In this document: positions 19,980-28,144 of the stretch, one piece after another
Numbering within the stretch: the stretch's first letter is position 1
How the letters are laid out: every line of letters starts with the position of its first letter
Origin: Paenibacillus alkaliterrae
GTDB lineage: Bacteria; Bacillota; Bacilli; Paenibacillales; Paenibacillaceae
Assembly: GCF_021532375.1 (NCBI RefSeq)
Contig: NZ_JAKGAP010000016.1
Coordinates: 1 to 64,000, forward strand
Direction: 5' to 3'
DNA: 64,000 nucleotides
Position numbers and translations under genes: made by a program
Notes under the pieces: model-generated
Told to the model about the DNA's origin: nothing
What the model saw: only the letters and a program-made list of their open reading frames with translations
Database searches by the model: none

Positions 19980-20255
19980 ATGCAAAACAGCTATGTCATA
20001 CAAAATCCATTCGGTATACACGCAAGACCGGCACGGAAAATCGTAGAGGCTGCTAAAGCCTCCAAGGAAAGTGTAACCCTTGTAAAGGATGGAAAAAGCT
20101 TTAACGCGAAGAGTCTTGTTCATGTCATCTCGGTTGGCGCAAAATTCGGCGACAGCATTACGGTGAATGCCGATGGCGAGCAGGCGGAAGACGTCATTGC
20201 AGCTATCGGAGCGATTCTTACAGCTGTGGAACAGCATGCGGAAAAGGAGCAATAA
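19980..20255 (+). CDS. ptsH: Phosphocarrier protein HPr
   Basis: A 91-residue HPr. It has the active-site His14 in GIHARPA and the regulatory Ser45 in NAKSLVHVISVGAK, equivalent to His15 and Ser46 of B. subtilis HPr, so both PEP-dependent transfer and HPr kinase control for CcpA should be possible. The start at 19980 follows AACAGGAGTGAAAAACCG; an upstream in-frame codon at 19929 lies within the previous gene. Its stop overlaps the enzyme I start. Confidence 0.95.
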   Translation: MQNSYVIQNPFGIHARPARKIVEAAKASKESVTLVKDGKSFNAKSLVHVISVGAKFGDSITVNADGEQAEDVIAAIGAILTAVEQHAEKEQ

Positions 20256-21988
20256 TGATGATGCTTCAAGGTATTGCCGCATCGCCTGGTTATGCGATCG
20301 GCAGAGCAAAGGTGTTATCAACGAAAGCACTGGAAATAGATAAAATTAAATTGGACTCCCATCTGCTGGATGAAGAGGTTGCCCGATTCGAAGCTGCGGT
20401 TGCTGCTGCCCGCATCGAGCTTGAAGCCGTACTCTCCAAGCTCGTCGCGCAAAATAAAGAGCATGAAGCCGAAATCTTTGAAGCGCATGTTATGCTGCTT
20501 GAGGATGAAGAGCTTATCGATCGTTCGAAAGAGCTTATAAAAGAGGAGCAGTTGAATGCGGAATATGCTTTCTACTCCACCTCAGAGGATATTGCAGGGT
20601 TGATCAGCGGGCTTGACGATCCTTACCTTCGCGAGCGCGCCGCAGATATTCGCGACGTAAGCCTCCGCGTTTTGAATAAGCTTCGGGGTGTTGCATCGGC
20701 TTCACTTGATGATGCAAGCCAGCCTATCGTGTTATTTGCCGATGATTTAGCACCGTCGGATACCGCTCAGCTTGATCCCGGCAAGGTCATCGGCTTCGCG
20801 ACCAAGGCAGGCGGGCGCACATCCCACTCGGCTATCATCGCCCGCTCCATTGGCATACCCGCAATAGTCGGTATCGGTGCCGCGTTGGATATTTCTGTGA
20901 AAGACGGTCAAACAGTCATCATTGACGGATCGGAAGGTCATGTATACATTGATCCGGATGAAGCAACTCTTGCCCGTTATAGACAGATGCAGCAAGAACA
21001 GCTCAAGCGGCAAGAACAATATCAAACCTATTTGAACCAGCCCTCAATGAGTGCAGATGGCGTACAAGTAGAGCTCGTTGCCAATATCGGTTCCGTGAAG
21101 GATGCCGAACAAGCAGCGGCCTCGGGAGCAGAAGGCATCGGCTTGTTCCGCACCGAGTTTCTATACATGGACGCAGAGGAGCTTCCTTCGGAGGAGATGC
21201 AATTTGACGCCTACCGGAAGGTTGCCGAAGCATTCGGTCCCGAGACGCCTATCGTCATTCGCACATCCGATATCGGCGGTGATAAAGAGCTTGCCTATTT
21301 GAACCTGCCGAAGGAGGACAATCCCTTCCTTGGCTACCGCGCCATTCGTATTTGCCTGGATCGGGCCGATATGTTCAAAACGCAGCTGCGGGCGATTTTA
21401 CGGGCAAGCGCCTTTGGTAATTTGAAGGTGATGTTTCCGATGGTCGCGACGCTTGGCGAATGGCGCCAAGCAAAGTCGATTCTGGATGAGGCAAAACAGG
21501 AGCTTACCGAGGCGGGCATAGCCTTGAATCGCAATATCGAAGCCGGCATTATGATCGAAATTCCGGCAGCCGCCATCCTTGCGGACAAATTCGCGAAGGA
21601 AGTCGATTTCTTCAGCATCGGAACAAATGATCTGGTCCAGTACACGATGGCTGCTGATCGCATGAATCCTAAGCTGGGTTATTTGAACGATCCTCTCCAC
21701 CCTGCTGTTTTGCAGCTCATCGACCGTGTCATCGCTGCCGCTCATGCTAATGGCAAATGGGTCGGCATGTGCGGCGAAATGGCCGGACAGAAGCACGCGC
21801 TTCCGATTCTGCTCGGCCTTGGGTTGGACGAATTCAGCATGAGCGCCAGCGCCGTATTGCCTGCGCGCGCTTTGCTTGCCAAGCTTTCCAAGCAGAATAT
21901 GAAGGCTATTGCGCAAGCGGCGCTAGAGCTAGGATCGGCTGAAGAGGTTCGTGCTTATATTGAAGAGCATGTGAGTGAAATCCATTAA
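20255..21988 (+). CDS. ptsI: PTS enzyme I
   Basis: A 577-residue phosphoenolpyruvate-protein phosphotransferase. The phospho-accepting His191 lies in GGRTSHSAIIARSIGIPAIVG. The C-terminal PEP-binding barrel has GIGLFRTEFLYM, DIGGDKELAYL and the catalytic Cys in VGMCGEMAG at about residue 506. Translation is coupled to ptsH through a TAATG overlap; three consecutive ATG codons are possible starts. It feeds phosphate to HPr for this and other PTS permeases. Confidence 0.95.
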   Translation: MMMLQGIAASPGYAIGRAKVLSTKALEIDKIKLDSHLLDEEVARFEAAVAAARIELEAVLSKLVAQNKEHEAEIFEAHVMLLEDEELIDRSKELIKEEQLNAEYAFYSTSEDIAGLISGLDDPYLRERAADIRDVSLRVLNKLRGVASASLDDASQPIVLFADDLAPSDTAQLDPGKVIGFATKAGGRTSHSAIIARSIGIPAIVGIGAALDISVKDGQTVIIDGSEGHVYIDPDEATLARYRQMQQEQLKRQEQYQTYLNQPSMSADGVQVELVANIGSVKDAEQAAASGAEGIGLFRTEFLYMDAEELPSEEMQFDAYRKVAEAFGPETPIVIRTSDIGGDKELAYLNLPKEDNPFLGYRAIRICLDRADMFKTQLRAILRASAFGNLKVMFPMVATLGEWRQAKSILDEAKQELTEAGIALNRNIEAGIMIEIPAAAILADKFAKEVDFFSIGTNDLVQYTMAADRMNPKLGYLNDPLHPAVLQLIDRVIAAAHANGKWVGMCGEMAGQKHALPILLGLGLDEFSMSASAVLPARALLAKLSKQNMKAIAQAALELGSAEEVRAYIEEHVSEIH

Positions 21989-22042
21989 GAGTTGCGCTCC
22001 TTTTAGACGAGGTTGACGAAAATCATTAAGGCAACAAATGTG

Positions 22043-22086
22043 AAGGGGTTGTCCCATAAGGTTATAACCTTGAGGGACAGGCCCTT
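22043..22086 (+). terminator. Probable terminator/stem-loop after ptsI
   Basis: AAGGGGTTGTCCC pairs with GGGACAGGCCCTT apart from a 2-base mismatch, and the inner part AAGGTTATAACCTT is a perfect palindrome. It lies 54 bases after the ptsI stop. There is no good T-tract, so it may also be an mRNA-end stabiliser. Confidence 0.5.
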
Positions 22087-22091
22087 ACTGA

Positions 22092-22350
22092 TAGATCTAA
22101 CATAATCGATCATAATCACAATTCCATTTGCCGAAAAACTCGCGCGCATTCAATATTGAACGATATACTGAACCAAGGAAATCATCAATATAAATCATGA
22201 CATCTCGGATATAGATCTAGAAACTAGATCTAATTCCCTCAAACTAACCAATCTTGCCGAAATAGATCTAGATACTAGATCTAATATTTCCGTATCTCCC
22301 TCAACTGGCCTCAAGCGGGCCGCAGCTCCGGATATAGATCCAGAAACTAT
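22092..22350. repeat. Array of TAGATCTAG palindromes
   Basis: Two perfect inverted repeats occur, each with arms TAGATCTAG / CTAGATCTA around a 3-base spacer: AAA at 22212-22232 and ATA at 22263-22283. A third degenerate copy lies at 22335-22350 and an isolated TAGATCTA at 22092-22099. Around the copies a longer unit recurs, CGGATATAGATC before and TCCCTCAA after. The first two copies are 51 bases apart, the next 72. No gene is present in 22087-22596. The role is unknown: a short interspersed repeat family or protein-binding sites. Confidence 0.7.
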
Positions 22351-22596
22351 ACAAGTTGAACTGTTTGCTTATATATTTTCCCTTTAAAATAGCCTTCGGA
22401 AACAAAAAAGCTTCGAACCAAACAGCATAGGTGATTATCCCAGCAGTTCAGGCGGTGCTTCATCCAAAAAGACTTAAAGTGCTTATTCACAGCAAGTTGG
22501 CATCGTGGTATCATTCTCTGCGTCTTGCTTGTATAATGTTTCTTTATCTGCGTTGTTCACACAAAGGAAAAGCACTCCACAAGGCTCTCCTTGTCC

Positions 22597-23421
22597 TTAT
22601 TTAAAGTGACCCCGCGGCTTTTTACCGCTCCACCTTTCGTCCACCTTCTCGTTTGCCGATTGGTATCTCGCATCTACGCTGATCCGATACTGGTTCGTTG
22701 TATTCTCGAGCGAACAATGAAGCAAATACATGCCGAAAATGAGAACATCTCCAGCTTGAAACGCCGTTGTCGCCCACTTGCCGCCGAATTTTTCCGTAAT
22801 CACAAGCGGATCATCTGTATAATGGCCAATAGCGTCCCGGTCTGAATCCTTTGTGCCGTAAGAGCGTTTTAATTCTTCAAACCGGTGCGAACCGAGACAG
22901 ATGGCAAGTCCGCCCATCTCGAGCGGAACATCCCCTATAGGAGACCATACGGTGTAAACGTTCTGTGTGCCCCTCCCCATATACACGATGTCATAGTGAG
23001 CCCCTGTGAAATCTCCCTTTCCAACAGCTCTGAGCCATTTATATTGGTAAGTGAGAGAATGCTCGCGAAGGTAGTCATCGAAGAAGCGCATCACATGCTC
23101 CCCGTTCAACACATTAAGCAATTCAGGCAAATCCTCATTCGTACCGCCCATAAAAATACTTTTGCTGCCATCGGCCATGACTCCTTCCTCAAGCAGCGTA
23201 TCCCGAGCGATCTTCCCATTCCTGTCCATTTTCTCCAAAATAGTCATTCTGGCACGAAGCACCTGTTCCCGGTCATGAAACCCGCGAATCAGCAAGTACC
23301 CGTCATCCACCATCCGCTGTTGCAGCGCCGCCATATCATGCAATATATCGTTTGAACTTCTTAGTTCCGTTAAGTTCGGACCATTCATCTCTAATTCACG
23401 ACTGCCTACTTTGACCATCAT
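22597..23421 (-). CDS. Phytanoyl-CoA dioxygenase (PhyH) family protein
   Basis: A 274-residue Fe(II)/2-oxoglutarate-dependent oxygenase-like protein. The iron triad is probably His-x-Asp in FTGAHYDIVYM, at about residues 160-170, and the distal His in YLLHCSLENTTNQYRIS. The latter is followed by an Arg suited to 2-oxoglutarate. It has AGAGGAGTGTTTGCGCA before the ATG. It is divergent from an AraC regulator at 23632, which is its likely controller. Substrate unknown; bacterial members hydroxylate varied small molecules. Compared with the PhyH proteins at 35376 and 46877 it belongs to a different subgroup. Confidence 0.8.
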   Translation of the reverse strand: MMVKVGSRELEMNGPNLTELRSSNDILHDMAALQQRMVDDGYLLIRGFHDREQVLRARMTILEKMDRNGKIARDTLLEEGVMADGSKSIFMGGTNEDLPELLNVLNGEHVMRFFDDYLREHSLTYQYKWLRAVGKGDFTGAHYDIVYMGRGTQNVYTVWSPIGDVPLEMGGLAICLGSHRFEELKRSYGTKDSDRDAIGHYTDDPLVITEKFGGKWATTAFQAGDVLIFGMYLLHCSLENTTNQYRISVDARYQSANEKVDERWSGKKPRGHFK

Positions 23422-23631
23422 TGCGCAAACACTCCTCTGCTAGTTTATCACCAAGCCATTTTCGATTTGCTTGCTGTCTATATGTTGAGTGTAGGTTAAA
23501 TCAATGCGTTCATCCATGGATGGCCGTATTTATTTCATGTATAATCGTACATCATTTGAATTAAAATTATTTATAATACCTAAGTTTTGATGTATATTAT
23601 AACAAATCAAATGTTTGGAAGGCGGAGTTCG

Positions 23632-24471
23632 GTGTCTTACATGGATATCCCTTACGGGTTAGGAGAAAAGTCGGTTGTCCCCCTTTGCAAATTTATATCC
23701 ATTTGGAAAGTGCAAGCAAACGACGCATACCAAGTAAGCAAAGGAGAGGGGTTCAATGCCCCAGGCCTGTTCATCACCTATAAAGGAAAAGGAACCCTTT
23801 CTCAATCAACAGACCGACATGAACTGCACGCAGGTACATATTTTTTCGTTCAGGAGGCTGTTCCGTCCACCTATAGATGTCAAAATGATGATTGGAAGTT
23901 TTATTTTCTTGACTTCAGCAGCCTGGACATGGCCCGTTTTCTCCAGCTTCCCGTCTGTGAGGTCGTTTCAACGGGTAAACTGGCTGAGGCCATTCAACTA
24001 TGCGAGCGAATGATCGACAACCTGATCGCACAGCCGACCGGATACGCTTATTCCGCCAACATATTGCTGCAGGAAGTACTGCTCCTCTTCGCGCGGGAAC
24101 AGACGGTTGCGGACAATTTTCGTCATACGGAGTTGAACAAGATCCTTATCTATATGCATAAAAATATTGACAAGCCGTTCCGGGCCGAAGAACTCGTGCA
24201 AAAAAGCGGCTTGTCCCGCACGTCCTTCTTTACCCGTTTTCGCTCCATTACCGGGCTGTCCCCAAGCAGCTATATGTTAAAGCTAAAGCTAGAGTCGGCA
24301 AAAGCATCTCTCGAGACGACAAACTTGTCGGTTAAGGAAATCGCATCTGGCCTGCATTTTTATGATGAATTTCACTTTTCCAAGCTGTTTAAGAGAAGCT
24401 ACGGCCTGTCCCCAAGCGCATTTCGCCGCCTGAAAGATTCCGGAAAGCTTCCACCGGAGTTGTTTTCTTAG
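23632..24471 (+). CDS. AraC-family transcriptional regulator
   Basis: A 279-residue regulator. The N-terminal cupin-like sensing domain covers about residues 30-110 (GLFITYKGKGTLSQ, LHAGTYFFVQEA). The C-terminal double helix-turn-helix is clear: FRAEELVQKSGLSRTSFFTRFRSITGLSP and SVKEIASGLHFYDEFHFSKLFKRSYGLSPSAFRR. The GTG start at 23632 is preferred because GGAAGGCGGAG precedes it; in-frame ATG codons further up lack a binding site. It is divergent from the PhyH gene at 22597 and probably controls it. Confidence 0.85.
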   Translation: MSYMDIPYGLGEKSVVPLCKFISIWKVQANDAYQVSKGEGFNAPGLFITYKGKGTLSQSTDRHELHAGTYFFVQEAVPSTYRCQNDDWKFYFLDFSSLDMARFLQLPVCEVVSTGKLAEAIQLCERMIDNLIAQPTGYAYSANILLQEVLLLFAREQTVADNFRHTELNKILIYMHKNIDKPFRAEELVQKSGLSRTSFFTRFRSITGLSPSSYMLKLKLESAKASLETTNLSVKEIASGLHFYDEFHFSKLFKRSYGLSPSAFRRLKDSGKLPPELFS

Positions 24472-24493
24472 GAACAATTGATTTTGAAATACC

Positions 24494-24586
24494 AAAATCG
24501 CTCACCCGCCGGCATTGCCGACGAATAGGCGATTGCTGCTGGTCATGAGGTCGCTTGCCTGTCGCTTTGGGCGAATAGCGATTTTT
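24494..24586 (+). terminator. Possible terminator after AraC gene
   Basis: AAAATCGCT at 24494 pairs perfectly with AGCGATTTT at 24577 around a long loop with an internal GC-rich stem, followed by TCATT. The gap 24472-24768 otherwise shows no gene. The long loop makes the call uncertain. Confidence 0.35.
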
Positions 24587-24768
24587 CATTAACGATGCCA
24601 TCTGTGAAAGATCGATGGAAGTGATCCAGAATATCTGGTCAGCAAGGAAGTCTTGCAGGAAGGTCTTTGATGAAAGCCGCGAACTTAGGGCAGAGATTTC
24701 AGCATCATAAAGAAGCAATTCTCCGCTTATATTAGATAGATAAGAAATTCATTTAGGGTGTGATTGTT

Positions 24769-26211
24769 ATGTGGGTTTACCCGAATAATTGGATCCCGGA
24801 CAAATCACTGGAACAAATGGCCAATACGAAATATGATGTTCTGATCGTCGGAAGCGGTGCAGGCGGGGGAGCAACACTGTACCGATTATGCGAACTGTGG
24901 AGGAATCAAGGCGCTAAGCGTATCGGTATACTTGAAAAGGGGAATAAGCTATTTCATTCACATGCACTAAATATCCCGACCATGAATGTCAGCCGCATGC
25001 GCGATCAATTATGGCCCGATAATTCGACTCACGTGGGGGCGCGTCTCCCCCAATTTCCAGGTGCCAGACAGACGTTTGCGCTCGGCGGCAGGACGTTGTT
25101 CTGGAACGCGGGATGCCCTCGTCCTCCTCAGTTCGAAATTCAACAATGGCCTGTCAATTCTGAGGAAATGGATGTATATTTCAGACTCGCGGAGACGATC
25201 ATGAACGTCACAACTTCTTATGCTCAAGGCTCGTCTATGCAGAAAGTACTTATGAATCGGCTTCATGCAAATCACATTCCTGAAGCAACTGATTTTCCGC
25301 TTGCCATTGATATGAGGGGTTCCCGAAAAGGAGAAATTCACTCCAATGCATGGTTCAGTTCTGTCTACTTTCTTGCCTATGCCATGAATGACAGACCGTT
25401 CGATCTTGCTTTAAACGCTTACACTACTCGAGTTCTTCTTGAGAATGGAAAGGCCGCTGGCGTTAATGTGATGTCTCCAGACAAGAAAATTCATACCATT
25501 CGGGCAAAAAATGTAGTCGTTTCAGCCAGCACGTTGGAAACACCTCGTCTTTTTCTTAATTCTGGCATCCAAGGGCCGGCGATCGGGCGCTTTTTGACCA
25601 ATCATTCGTTCGTTCTGGGAACGGGCAAAATCAGTCGCAGGTTGTTCTCGGATAATATCGGCAATTTGGCCATTTTGAAGCGGGAAACGCGGCAAGCTCC
25701 GTATCAGATTCAAATTTTAGGACCTGATCAATATATTTCATACCAGCAATTTGAAGAAAAGGTACTTCAGGAGGAGTTGGGCGTAGTATTAGTGGCTTTC
25801 GGCAGGGTGGAGCCGCGATACGAGAACAAGGTTTACTTGGATCCGTCCGCACGGGATGAATATGGGGTGCCTATGATCCAAGTCAACTTTTCGTACAATG
25901 AGAGGGATAATGCGGTAATCAACCAAATGCGTCAGGGAATTATTCAGTCTGCCTCAGCTATGGGAGTGACTTTGGATGGTGGGCCTACCTTGTTGCCTCC
26001 GGGAAGCGACCTTCATGAATCCTGCACATCCCGGATGGGCAATGACCCGGCTACTTCCTCTACTGACCGTTTTGGCCAAATTCACGATGTTTCCGGCCTT
26101 TATGTGGCCGATAACAGTGTTCTGCCTACTCTTGCTGCGGCTAATCCGACTCTTTCCACCATCGCTCTTGCGATAAGAACGGCTGATCATATTGTTCGGC
26201 AGAGCGGCTGA
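24769..26211 (+). CDS. GMC-family oxidoreductase
   Basis: A 480-residue FAD-dependent oxidoreductase of the glucose-methanol-choline type. The N-terminal dinucleotide fold is DVLIVGSGAGGGATLYRL, with the FAD-contacting TFALGGRTLFWNAGCPR further on. The C terminus has the usual NSVLPTLAAANPTLSTIALAIRTADHI block, and DLHESCTSRMGND in place of the family HxxGTCRMG. It oxidises an alcohol or sugar hydroxyl; the substrate is not known. The ATG at 24769 was preferred (AGGGTG upstream) over a GTG nine bases earlier. It stands downstream of the AraC gene and could belong to its regulon. Confidence 0.85.
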   Translation: MWVYPNNWIPDKSLEQMANTKYDVLIVGSGAGGGATLYRLCELWRNQGAKRIGILEKGNKLFHSHALNIPTMNVSRMRDQLWPDNSTHVGARLPQFPGARQTFALGGRTLFWNAGCPRPPQFEIQQWPVNSEEMDVYFRLAETIMNVTTSYAQGSSMQKVLMNRLHANHIPEATDFPLAIDMRGSRKGEIHSNAWFSSVYFLAYAMNDRPFDLALNAYTTRVLLENGKAAGVNVMSPDKKIHTIRAKNVVVSASTLETPRLFLNSGIQGPAIGRFLTNHSFVLGTGKISRRLFSDNIGNLAILKRETRQAPYQIQILGPDQYISYQQFEEKVLQEELGVVLVAFGRVEPRYENKVYLDPSARDEYGVPMIQVNFSYNERDNAVINQMRQGIIQSASAMGVTLDGGPTLLPPGSDLHESCTSRMGNDPATSSTDRFGQIHDVSGLYVADNSVLPTLAAANPTLSTIALAIRTADHIVRQSG

Positions 26212-26327
26212 TAGGAACAACATGTTTCCAGGATACGCTTAACATATCTCATGCCTCGAGGTTATCGTTTAGTTGGATATCGACATAAATATATCCATCA
26301 TCAATCCTTCAGATGTAGTTGCCAATA

Positions 26328-26441
26328 TCAGGGTTCGATGACGTTTACGTGAAAGCCCGTACGTACAGGGTACTCGTCATATCGGGGAACTTTATATAAA
26401 TAGCCATCGTATCCATAGGATTCAACTCCTTCGAATGCATT
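26328..26441 (-). pseudogene. Possible gene-end remnant
   Basis: On the minus strand a 37-codon open stretch ends at the TGA at 26328-26330. It encodes NAFEGVESYGYDGYLYKVPR then a stretch ending VNVIEP. It has no start or binding site and looks like the tail of a lost gene. I do not recognise the family. Confidence 0.3.
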
Positions 26442-26469
26442 TCAAATAAAGTTCCAAATATGTATTCAG

Positions 26470-26528
26470 AAAAGCGGCTCCCGCCGGCGCCCCCTCATCT
26501 TCGAGGGTCGTCAGCGGAAGCCGCTTTT
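26470..26528 (-). terminator. Terminator after sensor remnant
   Basis: AAAAGCGGCT at 26470 pairs with AGCCGCTTTT at 26519, with a second inner GC-rich stem (CCCTC / GAGGG). It lies 11 bases beyond the stop of the minus-strand remnant and could work in both directions. Confidence 0.65.
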
Positions 26529-26539
26529 GTCTCTGCTTA

Positions 26540-27126
26540 TTATTGAAACGCTTTATCGTACAGGTTCTTCAGAATATGCGCCATTTCGGCGCGGCTGTTT
26601 TCCCAGTAAACGGTACTTTTTTTCATTCCAAGAAAATGAACATAGTCTTGCTTAAGCTGGGCCTGCTTGAACCATTCCGATTGACGGGAAGCCTCTTCAA
26701 ATTCCTCCAAATTACTCAAGTAAGTATACGAAGCTTCATCCTTGAAAAAAAATTGATGGATAATACATTTTTTGATACCGATGATTTATGCTTGCTTAAT
26801 ATTTTGTACATTCCGTTAATATTCGTCTGGCGCTCGGCTAAAGAAGTTTTATCTATTAACGTTACTGTGGAAAGCACGTCAGGGTCCATTCCGACGGAAG
26901 CAAATATGCCAACCATTTTATTTATTTCTTGTTTTGTTGAATAGGCCAGTGTCTGGGAGGTTTGAATCGTACGTTCCGTCGCTTGTTGGAGCAAGTCCTG
27001 TTTGTACATGCGCAATACAATCGCGCTGATGACCATAATCGGAATAATGACAATAATAATGAAAAAAAGACGTAATATTGTAGATAGTTTCATCCCGCTG
27101 ATTTTTGCCATAATAGCTGCTTTCAC
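26540..27126 (-). pseudogene. Truncated, frameshifted YesM-type sensor remnant
   Basis: The N-terminal part is that of a YesM-type kinase: a transmembrane segment (ILRLFFIIIVIIPIMVISAIVL) and the start of a Cache domain. It begins with GTG at 27126 after GGAAGGGGGAATTCG. The frame breaks at a run of eight T residues (about 26746-26753). With one more T it reads on as KDEASYTYLSNLEEFEEASR and so on to LKNLYDKAFQ and a stop at 26540. Even repaired it is only about 195 residues with no kinase domain, so most of the kinase has been lost and the tail may come from another gene. It follows the AraC gene by 23 bases in the same direction. Confidence 0.65.
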
Positions 27127-27149
27127 CGAATTCCCCCTTCCAATTGCAG

Positions 27150-27995
27150 TCAAGCACGATAACCGCTCGGTGAGATGCCGTAATAACGCTTGAAGCTTCT
27201 TGTAAAGGCGTAAAGCTCTGTATAGCCTGTCGTTAAAGCAATCTCGGTTACGCTCAGGGCCGTCTCTCTAAGTAATCGCGCACCCGTCTCCATTCTCAGT
27301 CTTTGCAAGTACTGTGATGGCGAAAATCCGAATTGCCGAGTGAAGGCAAAGCTGAAATGGGAGCGATGAATACCGACCATATGCGCCAAATCTGATACAT
27401 GAATGTCTTCTGCAAAATGCAACTCCATATACTTCTTCGCCAGATGCGCCCAATCGCCCTGAGACCCTGGTAAAGCATCCGTTTCCCCCCTTGCCCTTGC
27501 ACTTAGCTTCCAGAAAAGCTGGTATAGCAGACTCTGCGCATGGTAGCAGTAAGCCGACTGCTTAAATAGCTGGGACAATAGCTGCTTTAGGAGGGCTCTA
27601 GCCCCCGTATTTAACAGTGTTTTAGCGTAATCGCTCTCCCTCGTTATTCCCATCCCCGCAAGAATCAACGGTGTTTGCTCTCCATCCAGCGCGAGCCAGA
27701 TCATTTCCAGAGCCGGACCGTCTCCCGATGCCGTTTGATAGGTATATAACTTCCCCGGGAACAAGCAAAACAAATCGCCCCCCTCCAATTCTACGGAAGA
27801 ACTGCCGCTGCTCACTCTGACTCTCCCGTTCAACACAAAATGAAGACCGTATTGTCCGATCATTTTTGGACCGACCACATAATTCGGTTTCGCCCGATTT
27901 CGTCCGGCTCGAACGATCCAGCAGCCGCCAGCTGCCTGAACGGAGGACGGAAAAGCATACCAACAGTCCGAATACTCGATAGGAAGCTCTTTCAT
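27150..27995 (-). CDS. AraC-family transcriptional regulator
   Basis: A 281-residue AraC protein. Residues about 30-110 are the sensing cupin-like domain (YGLHFVLNGRVRVSSGSSSVELEGGDLFCLFPG). The C-terminal 100 residues carry two helix-turn-helix motifs: IHVSDLAHMVGIHRSHFSFAFTRQFG, and SVTEIALTTGYTELYAFTRSFKRYYGISPSGYR. A GGAGGGAGATACGGTT site precedes the ATG. It is divergent from the sulfatase gene at 28145, with 149 bases between them, so it is the natural candidate for its regulation. Confidence 0.88.
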   Translation of the reverse strand: MKELPIEYSDCWYAFPSSVQAAGGCWIVRAGRNRAKPNYVVGPKMIGQYGLHFVLNGRVRVSSGSSSVELEGGDLFCLFPGKLYTYQTASGDGPALEMIWLALDGEQTPLILAGMGITRESDYAKTLLNTGARALLKQLLSQLFKQSAYCYHAQSLLYQLFWKLSARARGETDALPGSQGDWAHLAKKYMELHFAEDIHVSDLAHMVGIHRSHFSFAFTRQFGFSPSQYLQRLRMETGARLLRETALSVTEIALTTGYTELYAFTRSFKRYYGISPSGYRA

Positions 27996-28144
27996 AACCG
28001 TATCTCCCTCCGATTATCAATGTCAACACACCGATCTTACCCGACAAAATGACAAATGACAACACAACATTCAAGCATTCCAACGCAACGAATATAATCT
28101 TATTATTAAAGAGGATTAAATACTTATAGAAGGAATTGATCTGA

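Noticed and set aside
22092-22350. CRISPR array
   Set aside because: The repeats are few, short, palindromic with a 3-base centre and unevenly spaced, and no cas gene is near.
26543-26944. Plus-strand open frame of 133 codons
   Set aside because: It lies opposite the sensor remnant, has no binding site, and the minus strand carries the transmembrane/Cache pattern.
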